Of a stretch of DNA of 64,000 nucleotides, positions 44,497-51,891 are shown in pieces (positions within the stretch are counted from its first letter, which is position 1; every line of letters starts with the position of its first letter). The stretch spans positions 625,001 to 689,000 of the forward strand of contig NZ_CP059692.1 of assembly GCF_014058705.1 (NCBI RefSeq), given 5' to 3'. The stretch comes from Aureimonas mangrovi. GTDB lineage: Bacteria > Pseudomonadota > Alphaproteobacteria > Rhizobiales > Rhizobiaceae. Under the pieces are notes generated by a model. That model saw only the letters and a program-made list of their open reading frames with translations. It ran no database searches and was not told where the DNA came from. Both the position numbers and the translations under genes were made by a program.

Positions 44497-45381
44497 TCAG
44501 CCGAAGACAGCTGCAGCGTGAAGCAGATCGGTATATTCTCTCACGCTCGCGATCTTCCGATCCCGCACCGTGAACAGCAGATGGTAGTCGTTCGCGTAGA
44601 CCGCTCCTGCCTTTGTGATCGCATGGGAGCGCGCTTCGGCGGCGACCTGATTTCCTTCCGCGATCATCGCGGTCGGATCCATCGAGAGCGTGCCGTCCAA
44701 CCGGCCATAGAGATCGAGCCAGACATCGGCCATTTCGGCCTTGGTCCAACTCCGGGCACCGGGATAGAGATCGGGCCGACCGTTAACCCACCATGTGGCA
44801 TCATCGGTCATCATGTCGAGCACCGCGCCGATGTCGCCGGATCTGAAAAGCTCCAGGAAGTCGATGACGACGAGCTTGCCGGCATTGAGGTCCCCGATAT
44901 CCCCTGACCTGAGCGGCGCTGAGCCTTCCGATCGGGCCGGTTCGCCCGAGCGGTCCAGACATGGGCGGGGTTCGACGTCCGGTACAGCGAAGACATCGCG
45001 GATGTTCATCAGGTCCGTATATTCGCGCACGGAGGCGATCTCTGCGCCGCGGACCGTGTAGAGCATGTGATATCTGTTGTCGTACGCCCGGCCGGCTATC
45101 GTGGTGGCTCGGGCGTGCAGTTCCGCAGCGACCTTGTCGCCTTCGGCCACCATGCCCACGACGTCCATCCTCATGCCGTCCTGCAACGACGCGTGAACGT
45201 CGCGCAGAATCTTGCCGAACTCCCGGTTCGACCTGGTGCCGGTAACAGGGAACAGATCGGGCTTGCCGAGCACCCACCAGGTGGCATCATCCGCAAGCAA
45301 GCTCAGCGCGGCATCGATGTCGGAACCCGTCAAATGGCTGTTGAAATGCGCAACCAGGCGCTTGTTGTCGCCGAGACCCAT
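44497..45381 (-). CDS. Tandem SnoaL/NTF2-like protein (two domains)
   Basis: The 294-residue protein consists of two homologous SnoaL-like halves. The first has ALSLLADDATWWVLGKPDLFPVTG and ends VREYTDLMNIRDVF; the second has VLDMMTDDATWWVNGRPDLYPGAR and ends VREYTDLLHAAAVF. A Pro/Arg/Ser-rich linker of about 30 residues joins them. The fold is that of ketosteroid isomerase-like proteins, here with a pseudo-dimer in one chain. The second of two adjacent ATGs (45381) has AAGGG seven bases upstream. Its function is not known; it may pair with the CurA-like reductase encoded upstream on the same strand. Confidence 0.82.
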   Translation of the reverse strand: MGLGDNKRLVAHFNSHLTGSDIDAALSLLADDATWWVLGKPDLFPVTGTRSNREFGKILRDVHASLQDGMRMDVVGMVAEGDKVAAELHARATTIAGRAYDNRYHMLYTVRGAEIASVREYTDLMNIRDVFAVPDVEPRPCLDRSGEPARSEGSAPLRSGDIGDLNAGKLVVIDFLELFRSGDIGAVLDMMTDDATWWVNGRPDLYPGARSWTKAEMADVWLDLYGRLDGTLSMDPTAMIAEGNQVAAEARSHAITKAGAVYANDYHLLFTVRDRKIASVREYTDLLHAAAVFG

Positions 45382-45465
45382 CATCTCACCCTTGCGTGGT
45401 TTCAAGCAGGCAGCCGGGAGTCGGGCCGCAGCGATCTCATTATCTCGCGACCTCGGTTGGGCGCC

Positions 45466-46485
45466 TCAGGCAAGCTTCACGATCAGCTTGCCGTCATGGC
45501 TGCCATCGAACAGCCGAAGGAAGGTTTCCGGTGTCTTTTCGAACCCTTCGACGAACTCTTCAGTATATTTGATCCTGCCCTCCGCCACCCAGGGCGCCGC
45601 TTCTTCGAGGAACTCGGGATAGCTTGCGAGATGGTCGAGAAGGTTGAAGCCCCTGATCTCGATGAGCCTGTAGAGGAACAGGTTGAGCAGGCGCGGCAGA
45701 CGGTCACCCCGGTCCGAAAAGCCGGTATCGCTATACCCTGCGATCGTGCCGCCGATGAGAATGCGGGCCTGTTTGTTGAAGGACTCCATCAGAGCCTCGA
45801 ACATATAGTCGCCGACGTTGTCATAGAGGCCGTCGATCCCGCCCGGCAGGGCCCGCTGGAGCTGTTCCTCGAAGTCGGAGGCCTTGTAATCGACGGCCTC
45901 GTCGAGCCCGAGATCGTCTTTCAGAAAGGCGACCTTCTTCGCGCCACCCGCAATGCCAACGACGCGGTATCCACGCATCTTCGCGATCTGCGCGGCCATC
46001 GACCCGACTGAGCCCGCCGCCGCAGTGACCACCACGGTCCCTCCCGGCCTGGTGTCGGCGATCAAGCGCATTCCGTTCCAGGCTGTCAGGCCGGTATGCC
46101 CCAGCACGCCGAGGGCGGTGGAAACAGGAGCCGCCGTTGGATCGAGCTTGCGCAGGTCCGACCCGTCAGACACGCCATACTCGCGCCAGCCCGACCACGT
46201 CTGGACATGATCGCCGATCGCGAAGTCGGCGTTGTTGCTGTGCTCGATCACGGCCACGGTCGGACCAGGCATCACGGCGCCGACGTCGATCGGGGGCAGT
46301 TCCGAAGAACCGTTGCCCATGAGATTGCGCTGGTATGGATCGACGGACAGGAGAGTGTTGCGGAACAACACTTCACCCTTCTGCAATGTCGGAAGAGACG
46401 CCTCCTCCAGCCTGAAATCACTTGCCCTCGCTTTGCCTTCAGGACGGCCCGCGAGCACGAATTGGCGGTTCATCGTTTTTGTCAC
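45466..46485 (-). CDS. NADPH-dependent enone reductase, CurA/LTB4-dehydrogenase type
   Basis: This 339-residue medium-chain reductase without zinc ligands has LSVDPYQRNLM at residue about 47, VLGHTGLTAWNGM, the nucleotide loop VTAAAGSVGSMAAQIAKMRGYRVVGIAGG and NVGDYMFEALM. These are the marks of the leukotriene B4 12-hydroxydehydrogenase/curcumin reductase group, which reduces alpha,beta-unsaturated ketones. It is divergent from a TetR gene, with a 10-base sequence repeated between them. Confidence 0.9.
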   Translation of the reverse strand: MTKTMNRQFVLAGRPEGKARASDFRLEEASLPTLQKGEVLFRNTLLSVDPYQRNLMGNGSSELPPIDVGAVMPGPTVAVIEHSNNADFAIGDHVQTWSGWREYGVSDGSDLRKLDPTAAPVSTALGVLGHTGLTAWNGMRLIADTRPGGTVVVTAAAGSVGSMAAQIAKMRGYRVVGIAGGAKKVAFLKDDLGLDEAVDYKASDFEEQLQRALPGGIDGLYDNVGDYMFEALMESFNKQARILIGGTIAGYSDTGFSDRGDRLPRLLNLFLYRLIEIRGFNLLDHLASYPEFLEEAAPWVAEGRIKYTEEFVEGFEKTPETFLRLFDGSHDGKLIVKLA

Positions 46486-46565
46486 GTCATTTCCTTTTCA
46501 AACTCCAGAGGGCATCGCACGCGCCAAACGACGCTTGCCGAACCACCGGCCTGAACCTACTTTTC

Positions 46566-46631
46566 TGTATCGATCGACAGATAAATAGCTACGGCGCCTG
46601 TCGGGCCAAGTCAATGGATTGTGTATCGATC
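46566..46631. promoter_or_regulatory. TGTATCGATC repeated twice, candidate TetR operators
   Basis: The 10-mer TGTATCGATC occurs at 46566-46575 and 46622-46631 in the region between the divergent reductase and TetR genes. Both copies have a tight palindromic core (ATCGAT). The first is followed by GACAG, giving CTGT...ACAG symmetry. The second copy overlaps the possible GTG start of the TetR gene, favouring an ATG at 46633. Probably bound by the TetR protein; not proven. Confidence 0.45.
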
Positions 46632-46632
46632 A

Positions 46633-47340
46633 ATGCAAAATAAATCCGAGGCGACTGGATTACAGGATCGGGCAGCGTCTCCTGACGCCGGAGCGCAAGG
46701 TCCGGCGACGGACGGCGCCAGGGCGGTCAGGGCTCGCGGCCGTCCCCGCGCTTTCGACCGGGAGGCAGCCCTGGACCGTGCGACCCGCCTCTTCTGGGAG
46801 AAGGGCTATGAGGCCACTTCCATCTCTGACCTGTGCAAGACGATGAGAATCGGCTCGCCTAGCCTCTATGCCGCATTCGGCTCCAAGGAAGCGCTCTATG
46901 CCGAGACGCTGAAACACTACTCGACCAGCTGGAGCCATCTAGTCTGGGAAAGGTTCATGTCGGCTCCCACCGCGCGCGACGCGGCGGCGGCGCTGCTCTT
47001 GGATTCGGCCGCTGCGCTGACCGGGGAAGCAGCCGAAATTCCACGCGGATGCATGATGACACTTTCGGCTGTCGGCAATGAGGGACATGAGGAACTGGGA
47101 ACTCTCGTCCGCTCGGGACGCGCCGCGACAGTCCAGCGAATCCACGAGCGGATCGAGCGCGCAGTTGTGGAGGGAGAGGTGCCGGCATCGCTGGACATCC
47201 GTGCCCTCGCTCGCTTCGTTCAGACGGTTCAGAATGGCATGTCGATCCTGGCGCGGGATGGCGCAGGGCGCGAGGAGTTGGAGGCGGTCGCCGGTATCGC
47301 AATGCTGGGCTGGGACGCCCGCGTCGGGACAACCGACTGA
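46633..47340 (+). CDS. TetR-family regulator of the enone reductase
   Basis: This protein of about 235 residues has a disordered N-terminal tail of about 35 residues, then RGRPRAFDREAALDRATRLFWEKGYEATSISDLCKTMRIGSPSLYAAFGSKEALYAETLKHY, a textbook TetR helix-turn-helix. The effector domain follows. It resembles YbjK/AcrR-like repressors that sense reactive electrophiles. The start could be the GTG at 46621 or the ATG at 46633; neither has a ribosome site. It is divergent from the CurA-like reductase, which it probably represses. Confidence 0.87.
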   Translation: MQNKSEATGLQDRAASPDAGAQGPATDGARAVRARGRPRAFDREAALDRATRLFWEKGYEATSISDLCKTMRIGSPSLYAAFGSKEALYAETLKHYSTSWSHLVWERFMSAPTARDAAAALLLDSAAALTGEAAEIPRGCMMTLSAVGNEGHEELGTLVRSGRAATVQRIHERIERAVVEGEVPASLDIRALARFVQTVQNGMSILARDGAGREELEAVAGIAMLGWDARVGTTD

Positions 47341-47625
47341 GCGATCGTTGGCAAGGCTCGAGGCCGCCATGAGACCTATGACGAACGACCCGCACGCCCG
47401 TACGGGACGGGCCGGAGGTATCAGCCCTCGGCCTCGGTTGCATGGGCATGTCCGAGCTCTGTGGCCAGACTGATCACCAAGCGTCGATCGCCTCGACCGT
47501 TCTGCGCGAAGTCGAATGCCGGCGGCGGAACACGCTCCGCCGCCGGAACATACTGGCCACATTTGCAACCCATGTTTACAATATACACCCATAAGTAGCG
47601 AATCGGTCAGGATGACGGCGCGTTT

Positions 47626-48564
47626 ATGGATCGGCGACTTTCGATCATCACCCCTTTCTTCAACGAGGGGAGGGGCGTCGAAATCTTTTCGCGCGAGATC
47701 GACCGCATCGTCGACGATCTGGCAGGATACGACGTCGAGATCGTGTGGATCGACGATGGGAGCACCGACGACACGCTCTCGCATCTTCTGGCGATATCGG
47801 CGGGAAAGCCTCGGCACACCGTAGTCGAACTCTCGACGAATTTCGGAAAGGAAGCCGCCCTGACGGCGGGGCTCGACGTGGCGAGCGGAGACGCCGTCAT
47901 TCCGATCGACGCCGATCTGCAGGACCCGCCCGATCTCATTCCAGCGATGGTGGCCGCCTGGGAGGCGGGAGCCGAGGTCGTGCTCGCAAAGCGCTCGTCA
48001 CGCGCGAGCGACAGCGCCGTGAAGCGCAAGACCGCCCAGTGGTTCTACCGCGTCCACAACCAGCTTTCCCGCACCAAAATTCCGGAGAATGTCGGAGACT
48101 TCCGGCTGATGGACCGCACCGTCGTGGACGCCGTGAAGCGGCTGCCCGAGCGCCAGCGTTTCATGAAGGGGCTGTTCGCCTGGGTGGGATACCGGACGGT
48201 GACGATCGAGTATGTCCGCCCGCCGCGCCACGCGGGCAAGACGAAATTCTCGGGCTGGAAGCTCTGGAACCTCGCGCTGGAAGGGCTGACGGGGTTCAGC
48301 ACAGCACCGCTGCGCGTGTGGACCTATATCGGTCTTCTGGGCGCCGCCGTCGCCATGTGCTTTGCGCTGTACATCCTCGTACGCACGCTGCTCTTCGGGA
48401 TCGACACGCCGGGCTACGCCTCGCTGCTTATCGCCATCGTGCTCTTCGGATCCCTGCAACTCGTCAGCATCGGGATCATCGGTGAGTATGTCGGCCGCAT
48501 CTACACCGAGACCAAACAGCGACCGAACTATCTGGTCCGGCGCATCCATCGAGGGGCTGCATGA
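47626..48564 (+). CDS. Bactoprenol glycosyltransferase, GtrB/DPM1-like GT2
   Basis: This 312-residue GT-A glycosyltransferase starts RRLSIITPFFNEGRGVEIFSREID and has IVWIDDGSTDDT and the metal-binding VIPIDADLQDPPDLIP. FRLMDRTVVDAVKRLPE follows, and two C-terminal membrane segments (residues about 230-290). It transfers a sugar from a nucleotide donor to undecaprenyl phosphate on the cytoplasmic face. It is the first gene of a gtrB-gtrA-membrane protein cassette, the usual layout for O-antigen or surface glycan decoration. Confidence 0.9.
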   Translation: MDRRLSIITPFFNEGRGVEIFSREIDRIVDDLAGYDVEIVWIDDGSTDDTLSHLLAISAGKPRHTVVELSTNFGKEAALTAGLDVASGDAVIPIDADLQDPPDLIPAMVAAWEAGAEVVLAKRSSRASDSAVKRKTAQWFYRVHNQLSRTKIPENVGDFRLMDRTVVDAVKRLPERQRFMKGLFAWVGYRTVTIEYVRPPRHAGKTKFSGWKLWNLALEGLTGFSTAPLRVWTYIGLLGAAVAMCFALYILVRTLLFGIDTPGYASLLIAIVLFGSLQLVSIGIIGEYVGRIYTETKQRPNYLVRRIHRGAA

Positions 48565-49064
48565 AGCCCGATGCCTATCGGGAGATCGGGGCTGCGGTGG
48601 TGTGGGGCCGGCGTCGCAGTTGTGCTGCGGATCGCGCTTCGCCTGCGGGATCGGAACCCGCCCGCTCGTCGCCCAGCGCCATGCATGAGCCCTCGCTTCC
48701 GAGTTTGCGGACGCGCGTCCTGCGGTTCCTGACTTCGGGCGTGTTGGCGACCCTCGTTCATATCGCCGTCGCGAGCGCGATGGCGGTGAGCGGTTTCAAC
48801 GCAACGGCCAGCAATTCGGCAGCCTTCGTCTGCGCGAACGTCGTGTCCTATCTCGCCAACTGCCTGTGGACATTCGAAGCCACCGTCTCGGCGCGCAATG
48901 CAGTGCGGTTCGCGTGCATCTCGCTGGGCCTGTTCACGGTGATCCTCGGCGTGTCGCTCGCGGTCGACGCGTTCGGGCTGCATCCCTTCGTCGCGATCGC
49001 GCTCATCTCAGTGCTGGTCCCCGCGCTGTCTTTCGCCGCCCACAATCTCTGGACCTTTCGATGA
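48561..49064 (+). CDS. GtrA-like flippase of lipid-linked sugar
   Basis: This 167-residue protein has four hydrophobic segments in the GtrA pattern (RFLTSGVLATLVHIAVASAMAV; NVVSYLANCLWTFEATVSARN; FVAIALISVLVPALSFAAHNLWTFR). The ATG overlaps the GtrB stop (ATGA); about 40 N-terminal residues precede the family start, and an internal ATG at 48681 is possible. It is thought to flip the undecaprenyl-linked sugar made by the upstream transferase. Confidence 0.87.
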   Translation: MKPDAYREIGAAVVWGRRRSCAADRASPAGSEPARSSPSAMHEPSLPSLRTRVLRFLTSGVLATLVHIAVASAMAVSGFNATASNSAAFVCANVVSYLANCLWTFEATVSARNAVRFACISLGLFTVILGVSLAVDAFGLHPFVAIALISVLVPALSFAAHNLWTFR

Positions 49065-51145
49065 GCCACGCCATGCCGGCAGTATCGAAGGGCGAGCGAT
49101 CTCCCGTTGCTCGAGCATCGGTCATCCTGATGGGCTGGGCCGCCTTCATGATCGTCACGGGGGGATTGATCCTTCAGCCGAGCAATATCGGGTGGATGGA
49201 GACGGGCGATGGCCGGCAGCATCTTCTGGGCTGGCTGTTCTACAGCAGATCCGAGTGGGCGTTTCCGCTCGGGCTGAACCCGGCCTACGGGCTGGATGTA
49301 TCGAGCGCCCTGATCTACTCGGACTCACTGCCGATCCTGGCGATCCCGCTTAAGGCGCTGGGCACGCTCTTCCCGGATGGCGGCCAGTATTTCGGCATCT
49401 GGGTTCTCGCGTGCTTCGTCCTCCAAGCCTGTTTCGCGTACAAAATCGCTGGCTTCATCACCGCTGATCCGATCCTTCGCGTTCTGATCGCCGGTTTCGC
49501 GGCTTTCGCTCCGCCAATGGTCTGGCGCCTTCACGGGCATATCAGCCTCGTCTCGCACTTCCTGATCCTTGCCGGATTCTATCTGTTCCTGTGTTCGCTG
49601 ACGGCGCGCCGGCCGCTCGCCTTCGCGGTGCTCCTGGCGGCCGCGGCGGCGATCCACTCCTATCTATTCGTCATGGTCGCGGCGATCTGGGCGGCCAGCC
49701 TTCTGCAAAGCCTGTGGGACAAACGCGTATCGTTCGGTGCTGCGGCCATCGAAGTCGCCCTCGCGATCGGGCTGGTTGTGATCGTCTGCTGGCAAGTCGG
49801 CTATTTCAGCGTCGATGGGGGGCTGCAGGGCGGCGGTTACGGCTTGTACCGTGCGAACCTCCTGACGTTGATCGACCCTGACGGATGGAGCTACGTCCTC
49901 AAAGACATCCTGGGGCGGCCCGGAGACTATGAGGGCTTCAACTATCTCGGGCTCGGCATCCTCCTTCTCCTCGCCGTCTCCATTCCCTTTGCCGGCAGAG
50001 CCGCTCGGTCCATCGCACACGGCTTGCGGCGCTACCCGCTGCCTTCACTGATCCTGCTCGCGCTCGCGCTTTTCGCGGTGACGAACGACATCGGTCTCGC
50101 TTCGATGACGATCGCGTTTCCCATTCCGGCGCAGATCGACCATCTGGCGAACATCTTCCGGGCGTCGGGGCGGATGCTCTGGCCGGCCTTCTACGTCATC
50201 ACGCTTGCGGTCCTCGCCCTCGCTGTCACCTCATTCCCGCGACGGACAGGCATCGCAGTGGTCGCGGCGGCCTTGCTCGTGCAGATCGTAGACACCAGCG
50301 CCGGATGGTCCTTCCGCACGCGACTGACGGCCGAGCCCAGGGGGACGTGGGAGACACCCATGACCGATCCGTTCTGGGCCGAGGCTGCGACGGTCTATCG
50401 AAACGCGCGCTATGTGATGCCTCGAAACCAGGCGCCGCAATGGGACGTGATTGCCGACTACGCGGCACGGAACGGTCTGGGGTCGGGAGCCTTCTACCTC
50501 GGCCGAGTCGATCCTCATGCGCAGGAAGCGGCTGAGCACCGCCTGCTCCACGCTTTGATGACCGGCCGATACGAAAGCGCCTCACTCTATTTTCTTGAAG
50601 ACGGCTACGCGCCGCTCGCCGCGGCGACTCTGCGGGAGGGAGACCTCCTCAGCGAGGTCGACGGCTTCTTCGTTGTCGCGCCGGGCTGGGGCCATTGCGG
50701 AACCTGCGTGCAACGGCCGCTGCCCTGGGCGCCTGAATGGTTGCCGGTCCCCGTCGGGCTGTCGGCGAACATGCTCGAGAGCGCGAATGAGGGCTTCCTG
50801 CTTTACGGGTGGGGACCCATCGAGGGGCATGGTGCGTGGTCCCTCGGCGATCGCGCCTTGCTCCACTTCGCCGATCCGCTACCGCGCGAATTCCGGATCG
50901 AATTCACCGCGCGCGCTTTCGGTCCCAACGCGGGAGAGCCCTTCGAGATGGTCGTTGCGGGGGTCTCTCAGACCTTCCTGCTCGACACGGAACCCACTCA
51001 CGTCGCGCTGCGCTTCGAAGTGCCCACCGACACGGCAACCATCGAGATCAGGATTCCACGACCGACCTCTCCACGCGATCTGGGGATCAACATCGACGGC
51101 CGTGAACTCGGACTCGGCATCATCGACTTCACGATCTCGCCCTGA
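49061..51145 (+). CDS. Large membrane protein of the gtr cassette (DUF6311-like)
   Basis: This 694-residue protein has about 10-12 hydrophobic segments in the first 430 residues and a soluble C-terminal part of about 260 residues ending in a beta-rich region. Motifs GDGRQHLLGWLFYSRSEWAFPLG and HISLVSHFLILAGFYLFL suit the DUF6311-type group of glycan-transferring membrane proteins. The ATG at 49061 overlaps the GtrA stop. By position it is the cassette-specific transferase that adds the sugar to a periplasmic acceptor glycan. The acceptor is unknown. Confidence 0.75.
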   Translation: MSHAMPAVSKGERSPVARASVILMGWAAFMIVTGGLILQPSNIGWMETGDGRQHLLGWLFYSRSEWAFPLGLNPAYGLDVSSALIYSDSLPILAIPLKALGTLFPDGGQYFGIWVLACFVLQACFAYKIAGFITADPILRVLIAGFAAFAPPMVWRLHGHISLVSHFLILAGFYLFLCSLTARRPLAFAVLLAAAAAIHSYLFVMVAAIWAASLLQSLWDKRVSFGAAAIEVALAIGLVVIVCWQVGYFSVDGGLQGGGYGLYRANLLTLIDPDGWSYVLKDILGRPGDYEGFNYLGLGILLLLAVSIPFAGRAARSIAHGLRRYPLPSLILLALALFAVTNDIGLASMTIAFPIPAQIDHLANIFRASGRMLWPAFYVITLAVLALAVTSFPRRTGIAVVAAALLVQIVDTSAGWSFRTRLTAEPRGTWETPMTDPFWAEAATVYRNARYVMPRNQAPQWDVIADYAARNGLGSGAFYLGRVDPHAQEAAEHRLLHALMTGRYESASLYFLEDGYAPLAAATLREGDLLSEVDGFFVVAPGWGHCGTCVQRPLPWAPEWLPVPVGLSANMLESANEGFLLYGWGPIEGHGAWSLGDRALLHFADPLPREFRIEFTARAFGPNAGEPFEMVVAGVSQTFLLDTEPTHVALRFEVPTDTATIEIRIPRPTSPRDLGINIDGRELGLGIIDFTISP

Positions 51146-51160
51146 CGGCACTGCTTCAGC

Positions 51161-51820
51161 CTATGACCCGTCGCGTGGTCGTTGGCCGCTCTGCGCGTCC
51201 GAAGCGATCATGGTGACTGCGGCCGCCGACAGCCGCTCGGCCATCTCCTCCGGAGTGGTGCTCTCCGCTGTGCGCAGCCAGCGCACCATCAGCCACATCG
51301 CCCCGCCGGCCATCAGTGCCATGAGGTCGTCGCGCTCGGCCGTGCTGCTGCGCGCCGCCATCTCGAAGGCGTCCGGCAGGAAGCGGCTGGCAAGAAAGGC
51401 GACCACCTCCTCGAAGAAGACGGCATTTCCCGCGCCGTCGAGCACGCGCAGATAGAAGACACGTTCCTTCTGCAGGTGGCGAATGACCGGCAGGGCCTGC
51501 TTGCGCACATGCTCGAAGAGCGCGGCCTGCGTCATCTCGAAGTCGGCCGAAAAGGGCTCGGGCTTGGGGAAGGCGGTGTCGAGGCGTTTGAGGGCGAGGC
51601 GCCGCGCGGCGTCGGCGATATCCTGGAAATGCTGGTAGAAGGTCGGCCGCGTCACGCCCGCCGCCTGCACGAAGGCGGTGATGGTGATCTCGTCGAGCGG
51701 ACGTGTCTGGAGAAGGTGCAGAAGCGCACTCTCCAGCGCCTGCAGGCTCCGCCTGTAGCGCGGGTCGTCGCTTCGCGAGACGGTGGCAACGGAACTCGTC
51801 AGAACCTTCTCCCTTGTCAT
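51161..51820 (-). CDS. TetR-family repressor divergent from the P450 gene
   Basis: This 219-residue TetR protein has ALESALLHLLQTRPLDEITITAFVQAAGVTRPTFYQHFQDIADAARRLALKRLD as its DNA-binding part. It belongs to the type where the HTH ends in TFYQHF. There is no ribosome site before the ATG at 51820, and the inverted repeat TTAC-GTTT-GTAA starts seven bases upstream of it, so the message may be leaderless or nearly so. It probably represses itself and the CYP102-type gene, releasing on a fatty acid-like ligand. Confidence 0.85.
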   Translation of the reverse strand: MTREKVLTSSVATVSRSDDPRYRRSLQALESALLHLLQTRPLDEITITAFVQAAGVTRPTFYQHFQDIADAARRLALKRLDTAFPKPEPFSADFEMTQAALFEHVRKQALPVIRHLQKERVFYLRVLDGAGNAVFFEEVVAFLASRFLPDAFEMAARSSTAERDDLMALMAGGAMWLMVRWLRTAESTTPEEMAERLSAAAVTMIASDAQSGQRPRDGS

Positions 51821-51826
51821 TCTAAT

Positions 51827-51838
51827 TTACGTTTGTAA
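51827..51838. promoter_or_regulatory. Inverted repeat TTACGTTTGTAA, candidate TetR operator
   Basis: TTAC and GTAA arms separated by four bases lie in the 71-base gap between the divergent TetR and P450 genes, within AT-rich sequence. Only one such element is present, and its position allows control of both promoters. Assignment to the TetR protein is inference. Confidence 0.45.
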
Positions 51839-51891
51839 CTTAATGGCAATCATTGAACGCCGTCAAACGGCTCTGCCACGAGCGTCCCGTC

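Noticed and set aside
47340-47625. GATC sites before gtrB as Dam/OxyR phase-variation switch
   Set aside because: Only scattered GATC motifs without the paired OxyR layout, and alphaproteobacteria mostly methylate GANTC instead.
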